64,000 bases of DNA from Phoebastria nigripes (lineage: Eukaryota > Chordata > Aves > Procellariiformes > Diomedeidae), in contig JAYKAV010002564.1 of NCBI GenBank assembly GCA_035582835.1, positions 309,818 to 373,817 on the forward strand, written 5' to 3'. Made by a program: the position numbers and the translations under genes. How positions within the stretch are numbered: position 1 is the first letter of the stretch; every line of letters begins with the position of its first letter. The notes under the pieces are model-generated. The model ran no database searches. It was not told where the DNA came from and saw only the letters and a list, made by a program, of their open reading frames with translations. Below, piece by piece: positions 44,801 to 58,765 of the stretch.

Positions 44801-47800
44801 GTTGGCAACACATTGCCTGAGATGACAATGTTGTGCGCCCTCTCGATTAAAAGCAAGCAGCATATTAAAGCTCACAAGCCGACAGGACGCACACGGGGTT
44901 GGGAGTCCCTCTCCACACACAACTCAAGCACAGCAGCTGAGCCAACATTTTCCAGAAGGTTTAGTGACCATTTTTGCAGACAGCTTTAAATTTCTGGCTT
45001 CTTTATGACACAATTTTGGACCCTGGGCATCCTACAGTGCCCTGTTCCTGCAGATGTTAGACCAAGCAGAACCCAGCTCCACCAGCACTGGCTTAGGGAT
45101 GCTTCAGCCTGAAGCAGCCCATCCCCAAGATCCACCACGTCACCGTCGCAGTGCCAGTGCTGTGCTGCTGCAATGCTGCAGTCCCTCCAGGGCAACGTAG
45201 GGGAAAAAAAATAACATGTGTCAGGGGTTGGTGGGATGCTTACCCAAGCAGAAGTGGCTGCCTGCCCAGCCTCCCGTGCCATGCCCTCCTCCCACCTTCC
45301 CAAGCTCAGATGCTGCCTGCAGCCACCAGCCCACCTGAGATGACCTTTACCTGCCATGCTGATACGGGGGCATTCGCAGAGCGATGCTCAGGACGTGCAC
45401 ACCTCATAGACAGAGCTCCCTGACCTTGTCTCCACTAGGTAAATGCACCAATTTATCTTAACAATTTTGGAAGGGGCCTGGTTTGGACAGCTGCAAGTCC
45501 TTCCCTGCCGAAATAGTGATTCAAGGCCAGCTCGTCTGAAGCAATGCTTGCTGCTGGGTTTCACCTTGCTACCACCCACATTAGGACCTTCAGTCTACGC
45601 AGGCAGAGCAGCAACACCTCCCTGATGCAGAAATCCATCCAGTGCAGGAGCTCAAAAGGATTGAATTTACCCTGGACCCAGCATCCTGAAAATGGGAGGT
45701 GGGATTTTTATGCATTGTCCTTTGCAAAGGGCTTGGCCCTGCTGAAGGACGTGGTGGACTTCAGGCTTGACTAGCCTCGGGCAAAGCATTATGGGTATGC
45801 ACATTAACACCCACCCTGTAGATCTGCCATCATCATGGCATAGTGTGAAGTGCTGTCCAAAGACCCTTTCTCCCCTCCAACATCACAACCACACCTGCCG
45901 ATCACCACGTTTCAGCTCGGCAGAGCCACCTATTTGGACCTGCTCAGAGCTGACACCCCAGGATAACTCAAGGGCTGGGCTCATACCCAGCAATGCACTG
46001 CATCCTTACAGGCGATGCAGCACACAAAACCTCCCCCAAGGTGCTCCCACCCCAGACGTGGAGTCAACCTGAACAAGACTCGTCTCTCTCTACAGCCAAA
46101 GCCACCTTCCTCCCAGGCACTGGGTCCCTGTGGCACCTTTGTAGGTCCAAATCCTTTCACGCATGGAGTAGGCATAGATACGAGCCCACCTTGCTCCTAG
46201 ATCTCAAGGGATTTCCAAAGAGCATTGGCCAATCCTGAGGGTCGAAAGAAGGTAAGGACCAAATCTTCCAGCGATATGGNGGAATCTAGTTCCTGAGGCC
46301 CAAGAACCAAATACCCTCCCAGACTGGGTCTCACCATCTCTTCTGCCCTTTGCAAAGCATATGGCTATCCTCTAGCTGTGTCTGGTCTGGGGAACATGGG
46401 ACAGGACAAGACAAGAGGGTTTCCGGGTCAATCTTGGTCTCATGAGGGGGAACAGATGGGTTTTCTGGTGGGACTGATGTTCTGAAAAGCAATTACACAT
46501 GAAGACATCCCCAACAGACTATGCTGTGCTCTGGCCCAGAGCCTAAGTCATCCTGGGTTTGGATTTTAATTAGCCCCGTTTTGGTATCTGTTCTCTACTT
46601 CCCTCTAGATAATGATTTAATTATTACAGACATGTCTTCAAATTAGCAGCTTCCTCAGTGGATTATTCAGATGGGATCTCCTCAATTACAGAGCCCATCT
46701 CACCACCATCAAAAGAGAGGCTGGAGAGAACAAAGGAAAACCGAAACTCTTCCTGGAAAGAGAAACCATGCAAGCACCCAGCTCCTGAGCAGGGGCCACT
46801 GCCAAGCCCTTCTCCTACCTTTATCCATGTCTCACAGCTGGTTAAGAAACCTAGCTCGAAAACACACCCCAAACATCTGCATCATGCATGACCGTGGTGG
46901 CATCAAGGCTGGTCTTGTCTTCCCACCATCAAGCCTTCTTACCCAGCAGACCACAAATAGGTGGAGAGGCCAAACAAGGTGAAAGGGATGCACCATAAGC
47001 TGGGACACAGAGCCACTACTGTGCGTCCCCCCTAATGGGATTGCATGTTTGGGGATCCCCTAGGAGAAGGGAGCCCATGGGGACGTGCTGAGGACCCTGC
47101 TCATTGCGAGGCTACAAGTGCCCTTGTGCTCTCTGCAGGATTGGTGCCACCCAGCAAGCCCCTCACGTTGGGAAGGACACAAGGGAGAGGGGAAGGCAGG
47201 TGCCTGGTGGGACCAGGCAGAGAATGAGGCACGGTTCCTGATGGCAAGCCCAATCTCCTTCTCTGGCAGAGGCACTAGGCAGGGGCCATGCTGAGGTTCA
47301 GCAAGGCTCCAGGCCTGAGGGATGAAGACTGAAAAGAGAACAGCAGAACAGGTTGCCCAAAAGAAATACCAGATGTACATGCAAAGTGAAGGACACGGCG
47401 CAGCGAGGGTGAAACCTTCAGAGTGCAGCTCTACAATACGACTTGGTGCCAACGAGCAGTAACTCACCCGCAGAAAAGCTAAGTCCCCGGCTAAATTGCC
47501 AAGCAGACAGGTTGCTTCCCCACTAAGAGATCTCGGCAGAGCATCTCCATGCTGCAGGGCTTCAGCAAACCCTCCTCCCCAGTCTGGCAAGATCCCTCTC
47601 CCCAAGCTAGGCTGGGAAAGGAGGGGACATGCTCACGGGGTACCCCATCCCTTGTTGCAAAGGGCAATGAGCTCCGAGGACACACCAAGAAGCACTTTGG
47701 TCCTTTTCCACTGATGCACTTGAACTACTGACTGCACATTGTGCTTCTCCCAGGACCCCCAGGATTTCCCTCACCAGTGGTGCTACAGTCCCCACGTTAC

Positions 47801-50800
47801 TACCAGGGAACCAGATTTTGCAGCAGCCACTGGAAAAGCTCTACTGCCTCTCCCTGCTGTAGCATGGACAGCAGTGGAAAATCTCCGCTGGCTCCTCTGT
47901 CACTGCAGTTCACACTCCAACAGATTAGCTTAAACCAGCTGCAGCTCCTGCTGCTGCAGGAAGAGCCCTCGAGCACAGCCACGCGCGAGTCTGCAGCTGA
48001 ACACACAGCTCAGGTCTCTCGAAACCCAGACTAACACCCCATTTGCGAGGCTAGAGTGACTCTCCTCCTCTGGTTCCCTTCCTGAACACAAGAAAAGCAG
48101 CTGGGCAGCAAAAATAGCCAGGCAATGCAGCCTGTTATCCCAGCTAACAGACTTGGGGATACAGCCCCGGCACCCCTCGTGCTCCCGGTGGGATCCGCAG
48201 CCCTATTCTCTGGGTGATGAGCCCCACCCCGCTGCCCCACCACTGGCCCCTTGCACCGCACCCCTCCGGGGCATCACCTGGCTCTGTCCTCCCCGCCAGC
48301 CATCACTAGCCCCTGAGCGTTTTGAGCTCGCCAGCCCGTCAGATTTGCTAAGAGAGACCAACAAGTTTGAGAGCGAGCGGGGAGAGAGAAAAGGCCGTGA
48401 CGACACAAGCCCTTTAGTTTCATTTCCTTAAGAAGCCAGGATAAAGAAGATGGGAGTGGAAGCGACACACAAGAGAAAGAGAGAAGGATTTTCATTAACC
48501 TGATCAAACCTCCTGGAATATGGTAACAGAGGCAATAACAGACACCTCCCCTCTGGCCAAGGACAAAGAAAGGCTTCCTAGTTATGAAGAAGAGGAAGAA
48601 AATTGGAGTAGAAGAAAGGAAATTACTCAAAAATGGCTGAAATGTCAGATGTTATTAAAAAGCCTTCACCTAGAGAGAAATAATGACTGATGAGAACAGA
48701 GATATGATGGGGGAAGCCGAACAGCTGGAGAACAAGCAGGACGGGGAGCAAGCACCTGAGAATGGCTCCACTCGCCCCCGAAAGCCACCCTGGTGACTAC
48801 AGTGGTGGGCTGACTTCTGGAGGTGTGCCTCGGGCAACCTGTGAGAAATTTGGGGTGCTGAGAGGCCGTGCTGGCGAGGAGGGCGACAGCAGCTGCAGGG
48901 ATGGCAGCCCCAGGCTAGCCTCACTCCACCGCAGACCAGCGAGTCCCCTAGGAGCTGCAGTTAAATGCCTCCATATTTTGAAGCATCCTTTACAGACGCC
49001 CTCATCCTGTTCTCCTGCCACCCCCAGGCCATGTTGCCACTGTACCACGTCACAGGGTCCCTGCTCTGACTGCTTGAGAAGAGGAGCGTGAATGCTACCT
49101 TGCTTTCTCAGGGTACTTGCAGCACCATCAGCACGGCTGGGAACCCAGCTGCCAGAATCCTGAGTGGAAAAGCAAATCGAGCAGTCCCTCCGGCATCCCC
49201 GCGAGCATCACCCCGTGGGCATCACACCTCCGACCCCACCAGGGACCATCCCACCTTCAGAGGAGCTGAGCCAGAGCATCCGCAGCCAGGGCCGAGCAGA
49301 GCCGCAGCCGCCAGCTGTAGCCAGTAGCAGCCGGTGCCCACGATAGGCAAGCATGGCCTCGCATGGCCCCGGCTTTTTCAGGCTGCCGCGGAGACGGCTG
49401 GGGAGAGGAGTGTCTGGGCTGTATCAGTGTCACGCAGCATTGCNGGCTCACTGGCTCCCGCTCCAGAGCAAAGGCAGCTCCATCCCAGCCCGGGAGGTTG
49501 AGCTGAAGTCATGCTGCTCTTGCTCTTCCGGTGCTGACACAAAGCCCCTTTCCTGCTCCCAGCACAGAGACAAGCTGGCCCTCCCCAGCTGATCTGCCTC
49601 TCCAGCACCTCAGGAGCAGCAGCACGAGGGTTTTGCAGGCAGGAGCGACTTAGATTCCCCACAGCAGCCTCCCCTCTTGGCATCTCTCTCCACCGCTTCT
49701 CCAGCCATCCGTGAGCTGCATTTGCAGATAACATCCCTCTGAACGCCCCCAGCAGAGACCCCAACGTGCACATACCAGCTCCCACCCAGGCTATCTGCAG
49801 AGGCAGACACACGCGTGCCGAGCCTTGCTTTGGCTCCACATTAATATGCACACAATATGGCCAGAGTTGCTCTGAATCTGACAATATTCACTTTTTGGAA
49901 AACAACAAGAAGCGAGAGCCAAAACGCACGTGTCTCCCTGCCGGCGCAAGGTCGAGGCCAGCAGGGAGCTGGGAGCTGCAGCTGCGCAGAGGATGGACTC
50001 TTTCAAACCCAGACCACCATCTTCGGAGGAAGATATGGAGGCAATAAAGCCATCACAGCGGCCACCATCGCCTTCTCGTTAGCAGCATCCTCCTGCCACC
50101 ACCAGCCCGGACCAGCTCTCCCGAGCCAGCCTGCTCTGGTTACTGGTGTTACTAGCGCCCGTCCTGTGCCCATGAGTCCTCACAGATTTACGAAAGCTTT
50201 GGGTACCACCAAGTGCACTTGGCAGCTGCCTCAGAGCGGATCAGCCTCAATCCAAGCCAATGGGGATGGAGAGGGGCAAAAGTAGACCATGAAGGTCCCA
50301 GCTGCTCCAGAGAATGGTTAACTTGGGTGCTCATAAGCAGCTCCCGACCATNTGGGGATAAGTCCTGCAAAATCTCACGCTTTTGGGAGAACAGGCTCAG
50401 GCAAATCTCCAGCTCACCAGCAACTACGTGGGAGCTGACTCACGGTCACTCTCCTTGTGGACACACCTGCACTGAAGGAAAGAGGGGGAAAAAAGCTCAG
50501 AGTGAAGGCAGCAGCATGGGAAGATCCTTCTGCTTCCTTCTCCACAACAGGTTTTTGGCATTTCGAGGCACACCAGGTCAGCCCATGTGGAGCCAAGAGT
50601 CCTTCGAAGGAGAAAGTCCGGGCACTGAGTGATGGAGGACCTGCCGCATCTTGGTCTGACAGAGCAGGGTGGCTCTTCCNGATGGATCACTACACTTGTC
50701 CCCACCCTGGGGCAGTGGCAGCACCTCCCTGGCATCTCCAGTGGCTGGATTTCCTCCTACGTGCGGTGGAGAGAGGAAACCAAGCGGCCAGTGTCTGCCA

Positions 50801-51589
50801 GCTACGTGGGATTGGTGGCTGGTTTCCTCACCTTTTTAGCCTCCAAAATATACTTTTTTTTTTTGCAAGACTGGGGGAATTAGCAATGCTTGCGTCCATG
50901 GCTTGACTGTATTGCAGCAGGGTGTAGGACTCGTAGCTATCAGCCAACCCCGTCAGCTGTGTGTGCCCNGAGCCTGTGCTCACCCACTGCTCCAGGCTGC
51001 ATTTACAGCTCAGAAATGAACTCCCCCAGCAGCGTAAGGGTTTATCTCATGGAGATGGAGAGAGGAAAATCCAAATACCTTCAATCCAAAGTCTCCTAAA
51101 GAAACACATCCATTTAAAGCATCACTCATGTTTTATAGCCTCGCACCTCCCAGCTATGCTGAACTTTAGTTTTCACATCCATCACATCCCGCACTGCTCC
51201 AAAATCCCCCAGTCAATGCCACAAAGCCAGTAAGCCAGTTTGCCACTTCACCCCAAGATCACAGCACGTCATGTTAGCCCTTGGCTTCATTCGTAGACCA
51301 ACCGATGAGCTCTCCCTGCCTTGCCAGCAAGCCAGTAAGGTCAAGAGGCTGAAATCTGCTGGAGAAAAAAGCCTGCTTGCTTCTGAGTTACACACCAGGC
51401 TGCCCAGTGCCCTGTATGAACTGAAAACACCAGCATGCCCTCTGCATTCACCCATTAAAGAGAGACCCAGCTGCTCAAACCAAAGCAGTCAGTCCCCTTC
51501 CCTGTATTCCACATCTCAAAGCCAGACATGTAAATGTAAATTATATATTTACTGCAAAGACGATGGAATAGACACCTGGCACACACACG

Positions 51590-52144
51590 TGTCCTGGTTT
51601 CAGCTGGGATAGAGTTAATTTTCTTTCNAGTAGCTGGTGTGGTGCTGTGTTTTGGGTTTGGTATGAGAGGAATGTTGATGGCACATTGATGCTGTAGTTG
51701 TTGCTAAGTAGTGCTTACACTGGTCAAGGACTTTTCGGCTTCCCATGCTCTGCCAGGTGCATGAGAAGCTGGGAGGAAGCATAGCCAGGACAGCTAACCC
51801 AACTGGCCAGCGGGNTATTTCATACCATATGACATCATGCTCAGTATATAAACTAGGAGGCGTGGTCCGGGAAGGGGGAATCGCGGCTCGGGGACAGGTG
51901 GGGCATCAGTTGGCGGGTGGTGAGCAGTTGCATTGTGCATCGCCTGCTTTGTATATTCTGTTGTTGTTATTATTATTACTACTGTTCTACTTTGGTTTAT
52001 TTCAATTATTAAACTGTTTTTATCTCAACCCACGAATTTTCCCACTTTTGCCCTCCTGATTCTCTCCCCCATCCTAGCGGAGGGGGGCGCGGTGAGTGAG
52101 CGTCTGTGTGGTGTTTGGTTGCTGGCTAGGGTTAAACCACGACA
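51590..52144 (+). mobile_element. Solo LTR of an avian endogenous retrovirus
   Basis: A 555-bp element starting TGTCCTGGTTTCAGCTGGGA and ending AAACCACGACA, with TGTC/GACA inverted termini. It is flanked by a 5-bp direct repeat, ACACG (51585-51589 and 52145-52149), the target-site duplication. Inside are a TATA box (TATATAAA, 51845-51852) and a polyadenylation signal ATTAAA at about 52008, consistent with U3-R-U5 in the plus orientation. The 5' edge sequence is one I recognise from multicopy LTRs of birds. A 5-bp duplication suits ERV-L-like integrases (inference). There is no internal retroviral coding sequence: the provirus was reduced to one LTR by recombination. Confidence 0.9.
51845..51852 (+). 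promoter_or_regulatory. TATA box of the solo LTR
   Basis: TATATAAA near the middle of the LTR, followed by GC-rich sequence, as expected for the U3/R promoter. Opposite in orientation to PPFIA4, so it could drive antisense transcription in the intron. Confidence 0.6.
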
Positions 52145-55100
52145 ACACGGAAGGTTAACAGGGATGAAGCGCAGTACACTGCATTTTCAACAGCTCCTAA
52201 AGCATGCAGCTATTTGGACACAAGAGCATCCTTGTGGGTAACGCTGGCCAGACAGGCCGTTCACCTCTGCTCTCCTCACCACAGGGACAGCTGAGGGGCT
52301 TGGAGGGCTCCAGTGATGGGCTGGAAGGGATTTTGGAAGTGCCTTTCCCATGCCCTGTCCTGAGATGGAAACAGCCCTCACTGGCCACTGCCAGCACACT
52401 TGGCCAGCCATTCCCTGCGAAGGTCACCAGCAATGATGGCATTTTCTTTGGCGGCCGCTGTGGGTCCAGCTCTTTGGTGAAAGGATGAGTTTTGGGGGGT
52501 ATTTTGCTTGATGCCACATCAGGGATGAGTTTCCTCTCCTGGACCCTGCTTCCCTGAATGCCGCTGCACCCCTGATTAACGCACCTCACAGCACAGAGAG
52601 TAAAAGTAATAAGTGTTCATTTACCCCAAAGATCAACACAGCCGCTGCATTACTTAAAGACCAGATCTCGAGAGCAGAATTTCACCCTTTGTAGCCTAAC
52701 AGATGTCCTGCACTGAGCCACGCAGTAATATTTAAATAAAAAATGGTGGCTGTACGATAGCCAAGTCATTTGAGAATTAAAGCGCTGGTATTTTTAGGCA
52801 GCAGGAGTACGTGTGGGAGAGATCTCAAAGTGCAGGCTGATGCCATTTGCTGCAGGGCAGTTAGAATTAGATTTATTGACGACATGTGATTTGAAAGCGA
52901 CACCAGCGCTCATGAAGAGCCATGCAGTGATCAGCAAAGCTGGGGCTTATTTCAGCTTCATTTTAAGAGACAAAATTTCTTTATATATGTGTAAACACAA
53001 AGGACACGCAGAACGAAAGCCATTTCTGCTTGCAGAGATGCTCTGATTGCCATCTCCAAAAATGGCCACTGCAAAAGTCTTGTAACTGAGTTAACTAGAA
53101 GCAGATGATCAAAAGGGGAGAAAAATGCTCTTTTTTTAATATGGCAGCCCCAAAGTGTTGGCGGTAACTGAGTGATTATCATCCAGGTTTTGATGCTGGG
53201 GAGGAGGAAAGAGAAGTCTTCTCTCTCTCAAACACTAGCTGCTCTCTGGGTGGCACATCTGGATATCAGACAGGTAACAGCAGCAACGCAAACCCTTTCT
53301 GGTTCTGGGCTTGAAGGAAAGACAGCTCAGATCAGGAGAGATGAGCCCACTGGCTCCAATTAAACACTTAATGGGTTAAAATGAGTTAAGTCATGTTATT
53401 CTGCACATGGTGACTGGAGAGCCCAAGCCCCCTGGAGGGTTCAGGGAGGCCTCTCTCTGAGGGATGCTGGCAGTGACCTTAGAGACCCCGCTCCGTCCCC
53501 TGTGTCCCAATGAAGCTCGCAGGCACCTGCCTCCAGATGCTGTGATGCTGGCGGGGAGTGAGGACAGCAGGTCTTAGCAGGCAGATGGGAATCTCCAGGG
53601 CTTCCACCCATCCGCTCTCCAGCACAGCCAGGTTTTCCAAGCGGCAAAGCAGCAGCCAACATTTGGTTTGCTCAACACCTCCAGGGCTTGGGTCCTTTAG
53701 GGGCTTGGGTTCGCAGCTCCTCTGCCCCTGCAAAGCCTCCTGCAATCCTCCCCAGCCTGCCTTAGCCCAAATGCCCAGCTCACTTTTGCCGTGCAGACTC
53801 AGCCCTGCCTGCCTCCTCACTGCAGGAGATGTGGGGATCAGGTCCCCCTTCACCCATGCCAGCAGTGCATCCATGGTCGGACATTGCCACTGCTGACACC
53901 CCCAGCCCCGCAACTATGAGGGTGGCACGGGGACAGGATCTCTGCTGCAACCGGCACCTCTGCAGGGGGATGCAGTCGACAGCGATGCCATCCTCAGCCA
54001 GCGTGGGAAACACGTTACCAGCACAACGGGACGGCAAAGGCACCGGCAGCGTCACGTCCCAGTGATGCCCACCCTTGCTGACTCCCACTAGCCCTGGCCA
54101 GAAACCAGCTGCAGTGACACCAGGAAGTCCCACGGAAACAATCTCTCGTGCAGACACAGGAGAAAAGCAGGATCTGGCCATGCCACCCTCACACTTCATT
54201 CCCACCACCCCTTCCCAAGAGCGGGGAGCTCATCTTCGCAGCATGCCAGGGAAAGCAAACACAGGGAGAAGACATTCAGCAGCACCACAGCTACCTCATC
54301 CTGCAGAGAAACTGGCCAAGACACCACGGTGCTTCCCAAGCCTCGAAACGATACCGTGCCCAAATGAGCCTTGAAACGCTGCCCTGCACTCCCCAAACCC
54401 AGGTCTCACCCAGGGAGACCCACAATCTAGCTGGTGCTCCCTTGGATGGAGCAGGAATTTCAAGGCACAGCNCTTTCCACCACCCCAGGGACACAGGGCT
54501 CAGGTCTGAACCCAAGGACAGGAGGGCGCAGAGCCTGTATCCCCTGGCTGTGAGGCTCTGGCCTGATTTGAGCTCCCTGAGTGGGCTTGCAGGACAGTGA
54601 GCCATCAAGGTGCTTTATGAGAGCTCGCTCCCCCAAACGAGAACGTCATCTCGCAACCTCGCCTGGAGAAATCACACTCGCACAAGGTACTTGCGCGTTA
54701 TGTGGGACAGTTTGGGACCAGAATAACTTCCTCTCCTGGCTGATCAGCGTGTGAATAAATCAGCCACAGCCAAAAATAACCTTTGGACCTTTTTTGACTC
54801 CTTCCTGCAAAACAGTTTGGGGGGGATGCTAGAAAGAGGCCAAGATCTAGTTAGTACAGCTGCCAGACACTGAATTACAAGACAGGTTAACTGGACTGCT
54901 GAGGCTGTAAACTTTGTACAAGCCCATCTTTCCCCTCACTGTCTGCAGCCCCTGGCACCATGAACTTCTGCATGGGGAATAATAGTAGGCACCACCACCA
55001 AGCCTATTTAATTCATGATTAAGAGCTTGAGATCAGGTTTATGACACCTGTGTTAATGCCACAGCAAGGCTATAAACACCCTTCCTGATTTTGAAGCCAG

Positions 55101-55859
55101 AAGGGCCAGGCTTTAGCAGGAGAGGATCTGTTTCAGGATGCACTACACTAATGAGACTCTCAGAAAGGTGAGCGTTGCTCTGGCAGCGCGACCGAACATC
55201 TCCCTTTCCCCAAGCTCTGGCCATCTGATGCGCAGCCCAGCTCCTACCTCTTGGCTATCAAACCCCCCAGGGCACCATGCAGCCACCAGCCCCGCAGCAG
55301 TGCGTTTCTTCTGCCCCAGCACATTAGCCACATCGCAAACGATGTTAGCCAGGGAGGTAAAACCCATCTGTAATTATGGAGAAAATTCATTTCTACCAAG
55401 AAAGGGTGGAAATGAGAGCTTTAAATCAATGCGCCTGGTGGATGGGCAGCAATTTTGGGAGGGGGTCCCTTTCCCTGTTATGCCATCCTGCCCTGGTGAT
55501 GGATCCTCTCCCCTCCAGGATGCTGGAAGGAGAGTCCAGTCGGGAAGAGCATCCTTCCCTGCTGCACAACCCCGCAGCACAGCGCTCGCTATTTAAAGAA
55601 ATCGGCCACACGCTGTCAACNTCTCACCTCCCCGCGGAGCAGCTAGGCCCATGCCCCGGCGTTTCCTGGCATGGCACTGCCTCCTCAACCTGCCGGCACG
55701 CAGCGGCAGGGGCTCGGCACAGCTGATGCTGGCTCGGAGGCTGCAGGGGAGAAAGGCATCATGCAGCAAAAACCCCTGGGAACTGCCCTCTCCTGGAAAT
55801 CGGTCGCCACGGACAGGAGGATGGGGGAAATGAGCTCTCATCTGCCACTTGTTTTCTTC

Positions 55860-55875
55860 TTTTTTTTTTTTTTTT
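55860..55875. repeat. T16 homopolymer
   Basis: Sixteen T, preceded by TTTTC. No recognisable retroposon body is attached. Confidence 0.9.
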
Positions 55876-56272
55876 GATGCAATTAAAGGCAGCCACCCAG
55901 TCAGTACCTCCTTGCGCTTGCTAAGAGAAGCGTGGCAGAAACTGAAAACCAGGAGCTGAAAAAAAAAAATCTGCATTTCAGATAAATTCCAGCCTTGTCA
56001 GTCCTGCAGGATTACAGCACTGGAGACAGCGACTCATGAACTGATTTAAAACACCAGGGTGGAGATTCAGGAAAGGAAGGGCAACTTGGAGGACACAGGG
56101 TCAGTCCCCTCCTGGCCAGTGACTTTTGGCCCTGTCTTTTGGAGATGGTTTGGCACCCAGCTCCAAGATCCCTCCACCTCCCCGCTGCAGGATGGAAACT
56201 GCCGCACTGCCAGCGCTGCACAGGGGCTGAGGGGCAGGCAGGGCTGCTTCATGCACGGCTTTGCACAAAAAT

Positions 56273-56288
56273 GAGAGAGAGAGAGAGA
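56273..56288. repeat. (GA)8 microsatellite
   Basis: Eight perfect GA units. Confidence 0.9.
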
Positions 56289-58429
56289 TGAACACCCGCT
56301 TCATTCCTTAGGGCGTCCTCACCGTGCAAATTAAATGGAGGGCTTTACGATGTCCCCACCAGGATTTTAACCTGCTTGACCACAGCACAAACAGAAGTAA
56401 CATCCAATTATATCAGCGCAACTTTTTTTAGCAAAGAGCCTTGAATCATTTTTCACTACTTCTGCTCCAGATGGGCCCAAATGCAGACCTGTCCCCCAAC
56501 ACTGCAGTTGTTTCATGTGATATTTTCCCTTCCTCCCTCCCAAATGCCAACTCGTGTGAGCACACCCACACATGCACCCACCTCCAAGCCTTTCGGCATC
56601 GTTTGTTCACAGAGGAGCCCTTTAAGCACTGAAAACTCCCAACCACGTCCCTCAGAAGCCTGGCCAGGGCTGGACCCACCTGCACAGCCCACGCCAGAGC
56701 CCTCACCCTCGGTCAGGACTGTCACCCCCACACTTGGCGCTTGGCATTTCACAGAAAGCAACTGTAAAGTGGGGGGGTTGTTATTGCATTTAACACCTCT
56801 CTGGGAAGAAAGCTGGGCAATGGATCCAACATCCTTCCCCTCCAGTTAATAGCCCGGAGACCTCTCAGCTCACTTTTGGGAGCCATCTGGGAAACCTCAG
56901 ACTCACCAAAGCATTCTTTAGGAGGAAATTAACTGTAAAATAAGGTTTCAAGGTTTGCCAGTATCTTTCTGCTTTGCTGGAAAACATGAAATGGCACTGC
57001 CCAGGCAGCGGACAGACACTCATGCCAAAGTTGCTCCCTGTCCTCAGAGGGTGGAGACCTCCAGAAGCATTTCCAGTTGGGTCCCAGTTTGGGTTCAGCA
57101 CCCTCTGACGCTCCAGGGCTGCCTCCCCCAGCTTCAGTACGAAATCCCACCTCCAACATGGTGTCAGGCTCTTTCCCAGCACTGACTCACGGCCACGATC
57201 TCCCCACCCAGCACACCATGACCCCATCACCCATCCAGCTCACACTCACTCGGCCCCCTCCTCCTCACACCACCATCCTCATCCCTGTCCCTATCCCCCT
57301 GCACCCCAGCAGGAGCTGCCTGAAAGGGCAAGGCTTGCAAAAAGTGCCCTCAAAAGATACAGACAAGGAGGTTTTCAGGGTGGTTTTTACTCCCGGCACC
57401 TTCTGAGACAATTGAGACAGGCAGGAACCCAAATCTCCAGCAGGTTCAATCCCCCAGCATCTGCACTTCAACTGCTGGCAAGCGCCGAGGCACAGCTGGA
57501 CCAAGCCACTGGTGCAGAGCAAGACCCGCTCACCCTTGCCACGAAGCCAGAAAGCTGCACAGAGACGGATGAGTTGTTTAATCCCACATCTTCCAAGCCA
57601 CAGCTGAGCTGGCCACCCCGGAAAGCCAGATCCATCCATCAGTCCCACCACCAGTGCCTCAGCAACCTGTCAGTTTGGGGACTCCCCCCTATCCTCCAGC
57701 TGGTCATATAGGTCCCAGACAACCTCTGGTCTGTCTCCTGGAAAAGAGATGCAGGAGGACCCTGCACCGAAGCTGGGAAGTCATCCATGCACCTTAGCAC
57801 GTCCGCTGAGGGGACAGCACCAGCCACCTGTGCTGGGGCTCCCTGACAAATATCCAGGAAAGTCCCCAGAGATCAGTCCCATTTCCCAACCAGCACTGTC
57901 CTGAGTTGCAGGGAGCAGCACATCGTGGTGTCCCCAAGAGCACAGATACCTGAGACTCCCAGACCACCAGAGCTACGAAGACACCAACTTTCCATCTCCT
58001 CTAAAGCCCGGGCAGCACTGCAACCGGGAAACTCCCAAACCACACAGGCACGTTCATCCACGTACCAAACTCCAGCTCACACCTTGCCTCTGCACCAGCT
58101 CGCACTCACGAAGTGGTGCGGTGGTGTCAAACCCACCATGAGAACCTCATTCCCGCGTAAAAGCAGATGGTGGCAAATGAGCTTAAATGAATACTTTGCC
58201 AACCTTGACTTGGCCAAAACCAGGACGTCCCCAGAAGGTTTTGCACAGCTTTAACAAAACCCAGCTTCCTAAGCCAATTGCTGTTATAATGATGCAATTT
58301 AGGGGATAAACAAGCCCTTAAAGGGCTGGTGTTATTCAGGAGAAAATCATGGTGTCTGGAGGCAGCTTGCCATGGCCGTGACGAGACGGCACCAGCCGAT
58401 GGGATGAGAACCAGTGTGAGCACAGCTGG

Positions 58430-58765
58430 AGCTAGCCAAGCTGGCCAGATGCTCACTGGTCTGGTCCAGCCCCAAGCGCAGCGGGCATCCGCCCAGTGCC
58501 AATGTCCTGGCTGGACCAGCTTGGCGAGCATCTGCCCAGTGTGGAGCTCTGGGCTGAACCAGCCCCACGAGCACCTGTCTAGCGAGCATCCCCGTGAGCT
58601 GGTCCAGGCCGGAGCTCGGTGCCAGGCAGATGCTCACTGGAGCCGATACAGCCCAGAGCTCGGTGCCGGACAGATACTCGCAGGGTGGATGCTCGCGGGG
58701 CTGATCCAGCCCTGAGCTCGGCACTGGGTGGATGCTTGCAGGGCGGATGCTCGCAGGCTAGAGAC
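58430..58765. repeat. Degenerate ~45-bp minisatellite
   Basis: Seven or so imperfect units built from GAGCTCGGTGCCGGGCAGAT, GCTCGCAGGG and CTGATCCAGCCC. Copies are best conserved at 58610-58765 and decay toward 58430. Confidence 0.85.

Noticed and set aside
51745..52059. 104-codon ORF ending in a Leu-rich stretch
   Set aside because: Lies inside the solo LTR; the Leu run comes from TTATTATTA-type simple sequence.
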